DNA of 64,000 nucleotides. It comes from Spironucleus salmonicida. Its lineage: Eukaryota; Fornicata; Diplomonadida; Hexamitidae. The number at the start of each line of letters is the position of its first letter. The first letter of the stretch is position 1. Location of the stretch: assembly GCA_000497125.2 (NCBI GenBank), contig CM035317.1:1390001-1454000 (forward strand). The letters are read 5' to 3'. The notes below the pieces were generated by a model. That model saw only the letters and a list, made by a program, of their open reading frames with translations, ran no database searches and was not told the origin of the DNA. The translations under genes and the position numbers were made by a program. This document shows positions 33,584 to 45,344 of this stretch, in pieces.

Positions 33584-35572
33584 TCAGTCAAGGTCATCAA
33601 CAGATGGGCCAGCGGCGCCAGGCGCAGCACCAGCGGGGGCAGCACCTCCGGGGAATCCACCAGGGAAGCCACCGGGCATACCACCAGGCATTCCGCCGGG
33701 CATACCACCAGCCTGACCGTAAAGCTTGGACATGATAGGGTGGACGATTGCTTCGAAGTCCTTCTTCTTTTCGTCGTACTCTTCCTTCGAGGCGAGCTTG
33801 TTGGATTCCATCCAGGCCAAAATCTCGTTCAGCTTGTCAGTGATCAGCTTCTTCTCCTCATCGGATATGGGGAGCTTCTGCTCGCCAGTTCCATCGAGCT
33901 GGGAGCGGGTGCTGAAGAGCAGGCTCTCAAGCTCGTTTCTGGACTGCTGTCCAGCACGGATCTTCTCGTCTTCGCCCTTGAACTGCTCGGCTTCACGGAC
34001 CATGCGTTCAATTTCGTCGTCAGAGAGACGGTTGGACTTCTGGTTAATGGTAAGACACTTGGTATTACCAGTGCCGGATAGATCCTTGGCAGTAACGGTA
34101 AGGATGCCGTCGACTGAGAGATCGTAGGTAACCTCAATCTTGGGCTGGCCGCGAGGGGCTGCTGGGATATCGGTAAGGTCAAAAGTGCCGAGGAGATTGT
34201 TGTCCTTGGTCATGGGGCGCTCGCCTTCGAAAACGCGAATAGTAACGGTGGTCTAGTTATCAGCGTAAGTGGTGAACGTCTCCTTCTTGTTGGCAGGGAT
34301 GGTGGTGTTACGGGGGATGAGGACGGTCATGTTGGAGCCGGAGGTTTCGATACCGAGGGAAAGGGGGCAAACGTCGAGGAGGAGGATGTTACCAGTACCC
34401 TGGGCCTGGGTCTTGTCGGAAGATAACACAGCTGCCTGGACGGCGGCACCGTACGCGACGGCTTCGTCTGGGTTGAGGGTCTTCAGAGGATCCTTACCAT
34501 TGAAGTAGTCCTTGATAAGCTGCTGCACCTTGGGGATTCTGGTAGAACCACCAACGAGAACGACCTGGTCGATTTCGGATTTGGACATTTTAGCATCACG
34601 GAGGACACGGTCAACGGGCTCGATAGTCTTGCGGAGAAGGTCGTTTACAAGATCTTCAAACTTAGCGCGGGTGATCTGAGAGAAGAAGTCGATGCCCTCG
34701 AAAAGAGACTCGATTTCAACAGATGCGGTCTGGGAGGAAGATAGGGTACGCTTAGCGCGCTCGACTGAAGTTCTTAAACGGCGGAGGGAACGATTGTTGT
34801 TGGAAATGTCCTTGTTGTGTTTCTTCTTGAACTCGGTGACGAAATAGTTAACGAGTCTGTTGTCGATATCCTCACCACCAAGATGAGAGTTACCAGCAGT
34901 GGCACGGACTTCGAAAACATCGTTGTCTAAATTGAGGATAGAAGAGTCGAAGGTACCACCGCCGAAATCGAAGACGAGAATGTTCTCCTCGCCCTTGGCG
35001 GTGTCCTTGTGCTTCTGGAGGAAACCATACGCGATACAGGCAGCGGTAGGCTCATTGATGATTCTGAGGCAGTTGAGCCCGCAGATCTGAGCGGCATTCT
35101 GGGTAGCTTTACGCTGGGCATCAGTGAAATAAGCTGGAACGGTGATAACAGCGTCCTGTACTTCCTTGCCTAAGAAATCGTTGGCAGTCTACTTCATCTT
35201 GAGGAGGATCATGGATGAGATTTCCTCTGGAGTGAAACGTTTAGTTTCGCCCTTGTAAACTACTTCGATCATTGGTTTGTCATCGACGCCGACGACGGTG
35301 AAGGGGAAGTGCTTCATATCGTCTTAAACGTCAGCCTCGGAAAATCTTCTACCGATGAGACGCTTAGCATCGAAAACGGTGTTTTCGGCATTCATGGAAG
35401 CCTGGTTCTTGGCAGCCTCACCGATGAGACGCTCGTTCTCGGTAAAGGCAACGTAAGAGGGTGTGGTGTAGGAACCGACGTCATTGGCGATAATCTCGAC
35501 ACGTTCATTCTGGAAGACACCAACACAAGAGTAGGTAGTACCTAAATCTATACCAATTGCTGGGGCAGACAT
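33584..35572 (-). CDS. HSP70: Cytosolic Hsp70, array unit 5
   Basis: 662 codons, intact, same protein as unit 1; it has the A form of the Leu-codon variant (near 34647). Upstream spacer 35573-35828 is the last internal spacer. Confidence 0.95.
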
Positions 35573-35828
35573 TTATAAGGAAGTGGGATAAATTTTCCCA
35601 TGGCTGAATAAATTCTCCTAAATTAGTTAATAAAAAGATATAACCTTAATATACTGCACTTTTTCAAAGTTGACAGCAAATCCTTATGGTCTGCCAAGAA
35701 CATATATTACCGCCGCCTGCCATAGTCGTACCCCTGGGGATTTCGTGGAAGCCTATGGCTAACTGGAACAAGTGGACCGCATAGAGAAAGCTCGTGTTCG
35801 CCATAGCCATGAAATAACAAAAATACGC

Positions 35829-37805
35829 TCAGTCAAGGTCATCAACAGATGGGCCAGCGGCGCCAGGCGCAGCACCAGCGGGGGCAGCACCTCCGGGGAA
35901 TCCACCAGGGAAGCCACCAGGCATTCCGCCGGGCATACCACCAGCCTGACCGTAAAGCTTGGACATGATAGGGTGGACGATTGCTTCGAAGTCCTTCTTC
36001 TTTTCGTCGTACTCTTCCTTCGAGGCGAGCTTGTTGGATTCCATCCAGGCCAAAATCTCGTTCAGCTTGTCAGTGATCAGCTTCTTCTCCTCATCGGATA
36101 TGGGGAGCTTCTGCTCGCCAGTTCCATCGAGCTGGGAGCGGGTGCTGAAGAGCAGGCTCTCAAGCTCGTTTCTGGACTGCTGTCCAGCACGGATCTTCTC
36201 GTCTTCGCCCTTGAACTGCTCGGCTTCACGGACCATGCGTTCAATTTCGTCGTCAGAGAGACGGTTGGACTTCTGGTTAATGGTAAGACACTTGGTATTA
36301 CCAGTGCCGGATAGATCCTTGGCAGTAACGGTAAGGATGCCGTCGACTGAGAGATCGTAGGTAACCTCAATCTTGGGCTGGCCGCGAGGGGCTGCTGGGA
36401 TATCGGTAAGGTCAAAAGTGCCGAGGAGATTGTTGTCCTTGGTCATGGGGCGCTCGCCTTCGAAAACGCGAATAGTAACGGTGGTCTAGTTATCAGCGTA
36501 AGTGGTGAACGTCTCCTTCTTGTTGGCAGGGATGGTGGTGTTACGGGGGATGAGGACGGTCATGTTGGAGCCGGAGGTTTCGATACCGAGGGAAAGGGGG
36601 CAAACGTCGAGGAGGAGGATGTTACCAGTACCCTGGGCCTGGGTCTTGTCGGAAGATAACACAGCTGCCTGGACGGCGGCACCGTACGCGACGGCTTCGT
36701 CTGGGTTGAGGGTCTTCAGAGGATCCTTACCATTGAAGTAGTCCTTGATAAGCTGCTGCACCTTGGGGATTCTGGTAGAACCACCAACGAGAACGACCTG
36801 GTCGATTTCGGATTTGGACATTTTAGCATCACGGAGGACACGGTCAACGGGCTCGATAGTCTTGCGGAGAAGGTCGTTTACAAGATCTTCAAACTTAGCG
36901 CGGGTGATCTGAGAGAAGAAGTCGATGCCCTCGAAAAGAGACTCGATTTCAACAGATGCGGTCTGGGAGGAAGATAGGGTACGCTTAGCGCGCTCGACTG
37001 AAGTTCTTAAACGGCGGAGGGAACGATTGTTGTTGGAAATGTCCTTGTTGTGTTTCTTCTTGAACTCGGTGACGAAATAGTTAACGAGTCTGTTGTCGAT
37101 ATCCTCACCACCAAGATGAGAGTTACCAGCAGTGGCACGGACTTCGAAAACATCGTTGTCTAAATTGAGGATAGAAGAGTCGAAGGTACCACCGCCGAAA
37201 TCGAAGACGAGAATGTTCTCCTCGCCCTTGGCGGTGTCCTTGTGCTTCTGGAGGAAACCATACGCGATACAGGCAGCGGTAGGCTCATTGATGATTCTGA
37301 GGCAGTTGAGCCCGCAGATCTGAGCGGCATTCTGGGTAGCTTTACGCTGGGCATCAGTGAAATAAGCTGGAACGGTGATAACAGCGTCCTGTACTTCCTT
37401 GCCTAAGAAATCGTTGGCAGTCTACTTCATCTTGAGGAGGATCATGGATGAGATTTCCTCTGGAGTGAAACGTTTAGTTTCGCCCTTGTAAACTACTTCG
37501 ATCATTGGTTTGTCATCGACGCCGACGACGGTGAAGGGGAAGTGCTTCATATCGTCTTAAACGTCAGCCTCGGAAAATCTTCTACCGATGAGACGCTTAG
37601 CATCGAAAACGGTGTTTTCGGCATTCATGGAAGCCTGGTTCTTGGCAGCCTCACCGATGAGACGCTCGTTCTCGGTAAAGGCAACGTAAGAGGGTGTGGT
37701 GTAGGAACCGACGTCATTGGCGATAATCTCGACACGTTCATTCTGGAAGACACCAACACAAGAGTAGGTAGTACCTAAATCTATACCAATTGCTGGGGCA
37801 GACAT
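35829..37805 (-). CDS. HSP70: Cytosolic Hsp70, array unit 6 (one GGMP repeat fewer)
   Basis: 658 codons. It differs from the other units by a 12-bp deletion that removes one Gly-Gly-Met-Pro unit (two GGMP instead of three), plus the A form of the silent Leu variant. Its upstream sequence is unique: homology to the other promoters stops 23 bp before the ATG, after gggataaattt. So this copy has either the original Hsp70 promoter or a different one, and may be regulated differently from units 1-5. Confidence 0.95.
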
Positions 37806-37828
37806 TTATAAGGAAGTGGGATAAATTT

Positions 37829-38483
37829 GTAAAATTTATCAAAATTGATTCTGGAAGGATAGTACTTTTATAGAATTATATATAATTCAAATAATGAAAA
37901 TTTTACTTAATCTATAAAACTCACGTATTTCACAAAACATATATAAGTAAATACTAATTACAAAGTATAATTGCACGAAAGAATAGTTAATCTGAACTCA
38001 TATTAATATCATTTTATGCAATCAATTCGTTTATTGATTCCTAGTCATTTATATTATACTAATATAAAATAACAAATTGGAACTCAGCTAATACAATACT
38101 TAAGTGCTAAAAAATAACTCGTATAATCTAATCAATATATTTTATATAAATTATATATTAGAGTTTATATCGACTCAGTGATATATGTAAATCAAACTTA
38201 TTATTATTGTCTACAATAATACCGCTATATTACCTGTATCCCTTCAAAGATATAAAAAACGAAATCATATACATAGTTAATTGATCCTTAAATCAAATAT
38301 GAAATAGTATTTTACGATATATAAAAATTATCTAATAAAGCAACAATACTTTATTATATAGTGATACTAGATTCATTTAGAACTGCTCAAACATACATTA
38401 AGTTTTATTTTAATAATAAGCAATATTAACTTATTATTACTTAAATAATATATAGTATATATAATTATTGTAGTAATCAGTAA
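37829..38483. other. Unique upstream region of the Hsp70 array
   Basis: 0.65 kb of very AT-rich DNA between the start of Hsp70 unit 6 and the next gene, which diverge. It should contain the promoters of both. No heat-shock element array or other recognised motif is visible by eye. Confidence 0.45.
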
Positions 38484-39545
38484 ATGATTGAAAAACCTAA
38501 AACAAAATCAGCAGCAACTTCACCTAAAACCCCTGGGTTATTAAAGCCAAAATAATCACCAAAGAATTCAATTATGAATTTTATCAAAAAGTAAGAGCCA
38601 TTGCCAGAAATATCATAAGTCTCTCGTTGGAAAATACACTCTTTCGAATTACCTATTTATTCGACAAAATTATTTGTTCCTTAGAAAATTTCTTTATAAT
38701 ATTTCACTCAAAATACGTTTACTCCAACAAAATTTACATCCCCATAAAAAATAATGAACGACATTTCTGATCCTCTCGTTCAGGCTCTGATTGAAAATGG
38801 AATTGACCCCAACTCAGCTAACTTATCTAGAAGAACACTTATCGCTTTTTTTGATACTGCAGCCTATTATAAATTTTCTTAATAATAATTGAATTTAGAT
38901 GCTCAAAAATTGAAACATTTAATATAATAATCGCAAGTAACCTTAGGTCACTCATCTACATTTCTTCCCGGACGTGTATTTTTCGGACTTGCTCAAATTG
39001 AAAAAATAGACTTCTTAGATCCTCTAAAAATTTATGAAAATATTGATTATGAGGCTCAAACTGCAATTTTTGCTGATTCAGAAGACCAATCTTCTAGTGA
39101 AAGTGAATCATCTGAAGAAATTAATGACGAAAAGAGCGAAAAAGAATTATTAAATTTACCTGAAAATGAGCTGTATATAAAGCTTGCAGGCCGAGGTAAA
39201 GTAGATGCAGATGATATAGATTAAGAAGATATGATTGAGTCAAAGAATTAAAGTCTTAAGTAATAAAAAATGCTATACGATTTTTTATGTAAGAAATAGG
39301 ATCTTTTTGACTACCCCGTAATCTAACTTTGCCCAGAAGGCATTAGTTAAGCTAAGAGTGTTTTGTATAGCTTTGAAGGTATATGTTAAAACTAAAACAA
39401 AAAAGATGTTTAAATTATTAAAGGTGCTATCCCAAAGCACTTATTACCATTATTTTTTAATGTTGGAAAATAGGGATAAGACCTATAAAGCTGTTTTAAT
39501 GATTAAGATTATGTCGTAGAATTTGAAAAGGAAATAGATGAGTGA
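38484..39545 (+). CDS. 353-residue unknown protein with acidic middle
   Basis: ATG 38484 to TGA 39543-39545. A later in-frame ATG at 38754 (MNDISDPLVQAL) is possible, but the upstream 90 codons look coding (Pro/Lys/Thr-rich: KSAATSPKTPGLLKPKQSPK), so I prefer the longer form. A helical part (residues about 91-190) includes LVQALIENGIDPNSANLSRR and TLGHSSTFLPGRVFFGLAQI. A Ser/Glu-rich stretch (SSSESESSEE) near residue 205 is a likely CK2-type phosphorylation region. The C-terminal 100 residues are globular (YDFLCKKQDLFDYPVIQLC). AGTGAAAG covers the stop. Family not recognised. Confidence 0.65.
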
Positions 39546-42041
39546 AAGATTTGTGTTCATTAAAATTTCAGTTAATAAATCCAAACATTCCGAAGACTCC
39601 ATAAACTTTATATTATTTTTATTTAACTTGTCGCGTAATTTATATATGCATCCGTTTTTAATGGGTATAGTCTATAATATGTGAATGAGAGCTTTAATCA
39701 TCCATGTAATAGGAGCATCTTGGTGTGGTTATCATTTTTGATTGTGGTTTTGGAATCACAATGAGAACCTATACTTTTGGAATTAGTAAATATTTATATA
39801 TAATGATATACATTTAAACTGTATTTGAATTATCTGTTATATTGGGATTATTACTTAACATATTTTAAAAATGGAAAACTATAATAAATTTATTTAATGA
39901 TATGTGATAATAATATATAGTAATTTAATTATTTTAGTACATAAAAAGAAACTGCAATAACTCTATGTTTATTTCTACTATAATATCTTTTAGTTAATAT
40001 TAGTATTGCATCCTAGAATCTCAGTATAACGATTCACGTTAATATTCGGCATTTTTATACATCTTACACTATCAAATAAATTATTCAATGTAATTTTATT
40101 AATGGAAATTCAAAATATTTCATTGTCTTATTTACCAAATAACAACAAAATCTGTATCTTGTTTATAAAATATATAGTTACTCATAATTTATGCTATATT
40201 CTCATGTAATCTCTTACATATACATTATATGTTCAAATATTTATATTGTGAGAACGAATACTAATTTGGAATCTTAAATTATTATATAAATAACGTATAA
40301 CATGTACCTATATAAAAATTATTATTGTACTAAAATATGATCAATAATTTATTCTTATAGTTATTTTAGTGTGATTAAATATTTTAATACTAAAACAGGT
40401 TTTCAACATAAAAATTAAGATATTATTATTATTTTATATTAAAACTAGATATTATATAGGAAATTACAAATATATAACGACATTTTGTAATTTTATTTTG
40501 TATTATAGTTTCTGATCATATCGAATTTTATAAAATAAAATGAGTATCTAAATATCAGTTTTATTTTAAATTTATACAATTTTCCAGATTATTTTAAAAG
40601 TTGAGATTGTATAAAGATTAATGGGTTCTTTAGTTACCAAATAAATAAAGATAATAGTAAAGAAACAAATTCTTAACAACTTATTAAAAATTATCTTCCA
40701 ATAAATTATTAAAAAACATATAAATAAAGTACAGTATTTCCTTAAATTTAGAATAGTTAATAGATTTTGATAAAAGCTATGATTTTTTGTATATAACATA
40801 TATTTAAAACATGAAATATAGATTAATAGAAAATAATAAAACTAGTTAGGCAAACTAAAATTAGTAATATCATATCCTAAAATAATAATTAAACATAAAA
40901 TATTTATATATTTATGATTTTTAAAACATAATTCATCATCAAACATCTGTAAAATTTATATAAGAAAATCTTCATATATTATCTTAAGTTAAAATAGAAT
41001 GAACCAAATATATAAATACTCATTTGTTGAAGCAATTTAACTTACGTTTCTTGACATAATAATAAATATTTAACAATGGATTTGCATACAATAATACCAA
41101 TTTAGATTCCACTATATATATATTTTTGGTTTAGAAGCAAGTATTTTTTAAAATAAAATTATATAAATAAAGTCTAATTCCACTAGTTATTATCATCTTA
41201 AATTAAAGATTTAACAATATATGCTTTTAGTTCTCTGGTTAAGAATATATTATTAATTATAACTAGAATGTTGTAAATTTAATTTAGTTCTAAAATATAT
41301 ATGTAATTTTATTACTTATATTATTATAAGAAGATATCAAATATGTAAAATATTATAATGACTACTATACTTCCGTATTCACTAGATAATGTTACCGTTA
41401 TTTTCAGTTAATATCATATTTCTTTACATAATATAGATGCTATAAAAAAGTATACCAAGTATTTGGAATTTAATAATTAAAGATTTTCAAAGTAGTGTAC
41501 CTCTATTGCAAATATATCTATAACTAAATTATACAAATTTATAAATAAACACACTTTGCATATACAACAATATTATATTACTTATAATAATTTTTAGCTG
41601 CCACAAAATTGGATAAAGCTATACTAGCAAAATGCGAAAAATAAATAAATAAATAGGTATGTCATTATATTGATAATAATGAATACGTGTATATTTTTTC
41701 ATTATATTTGATAATTTTATTAGTATATAGGGATAATATACAATTATAGCAAATTATTATTTACAATAATACTAAATTAGTCAATCAAGTACGTATAAAC
41801 TACTTATATTATCAAAAAGTTTAAACTATGATTCTAATACATCCAAAAATTAACATATTTTTATAATATGGGTTCATTTTGAATAGTATCATTTCAAAAA
41901 TCATAATGAACATAAAATAAGGAAACCTCACTATAATATGAGTATCTAGTTTATAATTATTGTATCTACTAATGATAGCCGTAAATCATTAAACTTTAAA
42001 ATATTTTATATCTAATAATCAACTAAAATATTAACCTAAGC
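39546..42041. other. 2.5-kb AT-rich gene-poor stretch
   Basis: The longest gap in the window. The sequence is extremely AT-rich with no sustained protein-like frame; a minus-strand open frame at about 40362-40799 is only Ile/Lys/Tyr/Phe-rich and probably chance. A short GC-richer patch at 39700-39780 has some tRNA-like and thioredoxin-like features that did not hold up. No repeats with the rest of the window were recognised. Confidence 0.5.
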
Positions 42042-43013
42042 TCATAATTATATTAAATCATATTGTTATGAATCTTAATTACATCTTGCATCTAAGATAA
42101 TGTTATTTTAAATAGGTAAAGATACAATTTGTACACTAGGATCAGCCTCAATTATTGTATATTGATTTCTTCTTAAACAGTGATAGTTTTAAATTAATGT
42201 ATTTTTAATATTTATATCAACTAGAGTTTAGTAGTTTATAAACATAAATAAATGATTAAATTTAGTATGTTAAACATTAAACTTTTATAAATTATTGCAA
42301 TTAACAATGGATTCAAAATCAGCAAAATAAATATTCTATTATATGCTTAATGTAATTAATTTTAAAAAATAACCTTGTAATTATTTAATATTGTTCGACG
42401 ATATATCAAGATAAGTTAAATTTTTTCCAAAATATCTCAAGGATTATAGTTTGTTGTTATTCAAGGTAATTGAGGTTAAATTGGTTGGTAATTAAATTTA
42501 CTTTAATCCGCAATAGTTTATACAAATTTCCCGTAACTCTTAATATTCTTCAAGATTTATAGCGTCAATCATATTTTCTGATAGTTCTAATACTTGAAGT
42601 TTTGGGCACTAAATATAAAGAATAGTAGTAAGCATATTTCCATTTGCCTTTAGAATTAAAAGATTAGGTGCACTTAGGGTTAAATTTTTAAGTAAATTAT
42701 CCGAAATGTTTAAAATCTAGAGGGTGTGGGAATTGCTATTAAATTTCTCTAGTTTGTTGCTTTAAAGAAATAAAAATCTGACATAATTAGCTTCAAAAAG
42801 GCAAATTAAATTATCTGACAGATCCAGGGTATGAAGATGCAAATAAAAAGGAGATTCTATTTCTTTTATTCGACCTGTATAAAAATTTCCTCTTGCTATA
42901 ATTTTTGATTCAGAGTCAATATCAATATTTAATTTGTTAACATCATTAATAGTTGTAAACGCAGAGTTAAGTTTAAATTTAAATGATAGATTTAATGATA
43001 TTTCACTCCCCAT
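42042..43013 (-). CDS. Leucine-rich-repeat protein with MG start
   Basis: 323 codons, ATG 43013, TGA 42044-42042. At least seven LRR units of about 21 residues follow residue 60: LHTLDLSDNLI, LQILNISDNLL, LLILKANGNML, LQVLELSENMI, LREICINYCGL, LTSITLNNNKL, LTYLDISSNNI. These match LxxLxLxxNxL of SDS22/typical LRRs and would form a curved protein-binding solenoid. The C-terminal 80 residues are not LRR. The N-terminus MGSEIS (Gly2, Ser6) suits N-myristoylation. No enzyme domain, so probably an adaptor or scaffold. Confidence 0.8.
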
Positions 43014-43186
43014 TTATTTATATATTGTATTAGTCGATATATTATGATAAATAATAATTATTATAAAAAACTATAACTCTTTGATAGCTAAGGACTTTAA
43101 ATTTATATTATATATAAAACCTAGCAGTTTAAAAAATTTCGTCTTAATTATTACAATATATAATCATAATTATACTTATAATAAAA

Positions 43187-43813
43187 ATGGGAACAATTTC
43201 GTCGAATTAGTTCTTTAACTTTGTAAGCAATTCAAATAATTAGGCAATCACAAAAGCTATGCTAAATCACGAAAAACATATGTAACTTTCTTCGATTCGC
43301 GCAATGTCAGATTGTGTTAATTACTAATTTGAATAGACGAATATTCAAATACATATGTTCAATGTTACAACGTCTGCTAAATAGTTTATGAATTTATATT
43401 AGAACCCGAGTATTGAATCTATTTTTGAGTCTTTATCTATGCGCATGAATATAAGTAAAGACTTTATAGAAAAAATATATAAATAAACTTATTAGTAGTA
43501 AAATTTATAGAAAGTTATAAAGGCTCCAACTGTTAATAAGAAGCTTTATTTCACATTAGAATACATTTTGCTACATTAATAAATAGTAGAAATATGCCCG
43601 TTATGTATAATTTTTCTTAAAATAGATTATTCTCATGTGGGGGTTATAAAGTCGAAATTGTTGTGCGCTATTTTTAGGGATGAATATAATATTTCAGAGG
43701 ATAAGGTACTTTAGGCGTTGGGTGCATCAAAATCTGGGGTTGTTAGTTTTCAAACATTTCTAAATTGTTATTACAGAATAGAAGATTTAACAGGAATTAT
43801 TGACTATTTGTGA
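43187..43813 (+). CDS. 208-residue unknown protein with N-myristoylation-type start
   Basis: ATG 43187 to TGA 43811-43813. The N-terminus MGTISSNQF has Gly2 and Ser at 5 and 6, a good N-myristoylation context. The rest is helical; near residues 165-205 there is an EF-hand-like layout (EDKVLQALGASKSGVVSFQT) but without the Asp ligands of a calcium loop, so calcium binding is not supported. In-frame TAA/TAG are frequent. It is divergent from the LRR gene, with 173 bp between starts. Family unknown. Confidence 0.6.
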
Positions 43814-44055
43814 GTTATATTTATTATGGTTTATTTTGCGTGTATATTAAATTTTTATTGGTGATATGTAAAGTTATAATACAATATTATGTATAAACTG
43901 ATATAGAATTTTAAGGAAGGATAGGGTGATTTTAATTATTTTTAATTAAATTTATATAATAATATATTAGTAATAAATTTAATTATACTATTATATATTA
44001 TTAATAATAAATTATTTGTAATTTCATTTCTTTCTTCTTTCTACCACTTCACTCA
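43814..44055. promoter_or_regulatory. Upstream region of eEF1B-gamma
   Basis: 242 bp of AT-rich DNA ending in a pyrimidine-rich run (tttctttcttctttctacc) about 15-30 bp before the ATG. No defined element is recognised. Confidence 0.3.
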
Positions 44056-45210
44056 ATGAAGTTCACGTATTCATGCTAACTCACTGCTAACCCTATCAAG
44101 ATTCTTGCTGCTTTTTTCAACTTGAAGATTGATTTTGAAGAATCTAAGTGTGGATGCACTGTACCAACTCTTGTAGATGGTGAAGTAACTGTCCGTTATA
44201 TGCCAGCTATATTACGTTATATTGGTGTTAAGTCACATTGCGGATGTTATTATGATCGTAATATTGCTCAGAAAGCCAATGTGGACTCTTGGTTAGATGC
44301 CGTTCAGTCTCTCGCTAACAAGAGTTGTAATCTTATTGCTATCTGCAAGGATGAAAAAATTTTCTCTGAAGCTGCCGCCAAGAATGCTCTTGACCAAGTT
44401 GAAAAATGCTTAACTTGGATATCTGACTATCTTGCTATGCATACATTCTTAGTTGATGAGAGAATCTCTATAGCTGATGTATATCTTGTTTCTTTACTCA
44501 AATGTTACATCAACCGTTATGTCCAGAAGAGTGATAAGAAGCTCATCCATTTGATGAGATATGCATAGACTGTTGCTGCCGTTGGACCTATTGCTTCTAT
44601 CATCGGTGCTTTTGAATATGCTACCGCTGCTTTCCCTTGCGCTCTGATTGTTACTGCTCCAGTTGTTGCAGCTGCAGCACCTGCCGCTAAGGTAGCCAAG
44701 TATACTTATTCCACTGATCTTAATGCTTGGAAGAGATTCTACAAAAACCTCAAATGGGATTAAGGTGAGGATTTCTCGGACAATTTTTGGAACAATGTTT
44801 ATAAACCTGAAGAACTTTCACTTTGGTTAATGGTTTATAAATTCCCAGAAAATTTCCTTGAAGATTGGAAAACTAAAAACCTTATTACCGTTCTCGTCCA
44901 GAGACTTCGTGGTGAGAAGGCTGAAAGAGATTCATTCGCCAACATGATTGTTGTTAAGAATGAAGCCGAATCTCATTTTTAAGTTATTGGTGTAGTACTT
45001 ATGCCCAAGAATGATGACGTTGTTATCCCTGAATGGTCTGAATGCTCTGGTATAGCCTCTTTTGATTGGATCAGAATCGAAGATACCGAAAAGCCTGAAG
45101 TTCGTGAATTTATTCATCGTGTTTGGTGCTGGGATGAAGAGAAGGATATGGTGTATCATGGTGTCAATTATGGTAAGTGTGCTGATGGTAACGGCGAAAC
45201 CTTCGTTTGA
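44056..45210 (+). CDS. EEF1G: Translation elongation factor 1B gamma (eEF1B-gamma)
   Basis: 384 codons, ATG 44056 to TGA 45208-45210, with four in-frame TAA/TAG Gln codons (for example the eighth codon, C-Q-L). Residues 1 to about 200 form a GST-like domain (NPIKILAAFFNLKIDFEES; VPTLVDGEVTVRYMPAILRY). Residues about 225-384 match the conserved EF1G C-terminal domain: LNAWKRFYKN, FWNNVYKPEELSLWLMVYKF and the ending DMVYHGVNYGKCADG. The protein anchors the eEF1B complex that reloads eEF1A with GTP. An Ala/Pro-rich linker (VVAAAAPAAK) replaces the usual Lys-rich one. Codon use is less AT-rich than in its neighbours, as expected of high expression. Confidence 0.93.
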
Positions 45211-45344
45211 TCGTGATTGTTTTTCATTTATTTCTTTGCTACTAGTCTTTAACCTTAATTCATCTTATTTTATCAATTTTTTATTATTTGAGAAGACTTA
45301 ATATTTATTATATGATTATACTATATTTAACCATTCCGCAAAAT

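Larger units (their letters stand above)
24586..37828 (-). repeat. Tandem array of six Hsp70 units, 2245-bp period
   Basis: Five periods of 2245 bp (the last unit 12 bp shorter) repeat head to tail. The shared sequence begins at gaaataacaaaaatacgctc (24586) and ends at gggataaattt (37828); outside these points the flanks are unrelated. Units differ at only a few visible bases: a silent G/C in the Ala-Pro-Gly tail of unit 2, a silent G/A in the GAT-CT(C/T)-GTA stretch of units 3, 5 and 6, and loss of one GGMP repeat in unit 6. The unit contains the CDS, an AT-rich promoter part and a short coding-like fragment. Near identity means recent amplification or gene conversion, unless it is partly an assembly effect. 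Confidence 0.95.

Noticed and set aside
39700-39780. tRNA-Pro(TGG)-like stretch and, in one frame, a thioredoxin-like GASWCGYH
   Set aside because: The D-arm and anticodon part look tRNA-like, but there is no GGTTCRA T-loop and no pairing acceptor stem. The thioredoxin-like frame ends after 18 codons and lacks the second Cys.
40362-40799. About 145-codon minus-strand frame
   Set aside because: Almost only Ile, Lys, Asn, Tyr, Phe and Leu; no motif. Expected by chance where TGA is the sole stop and GC is very low.
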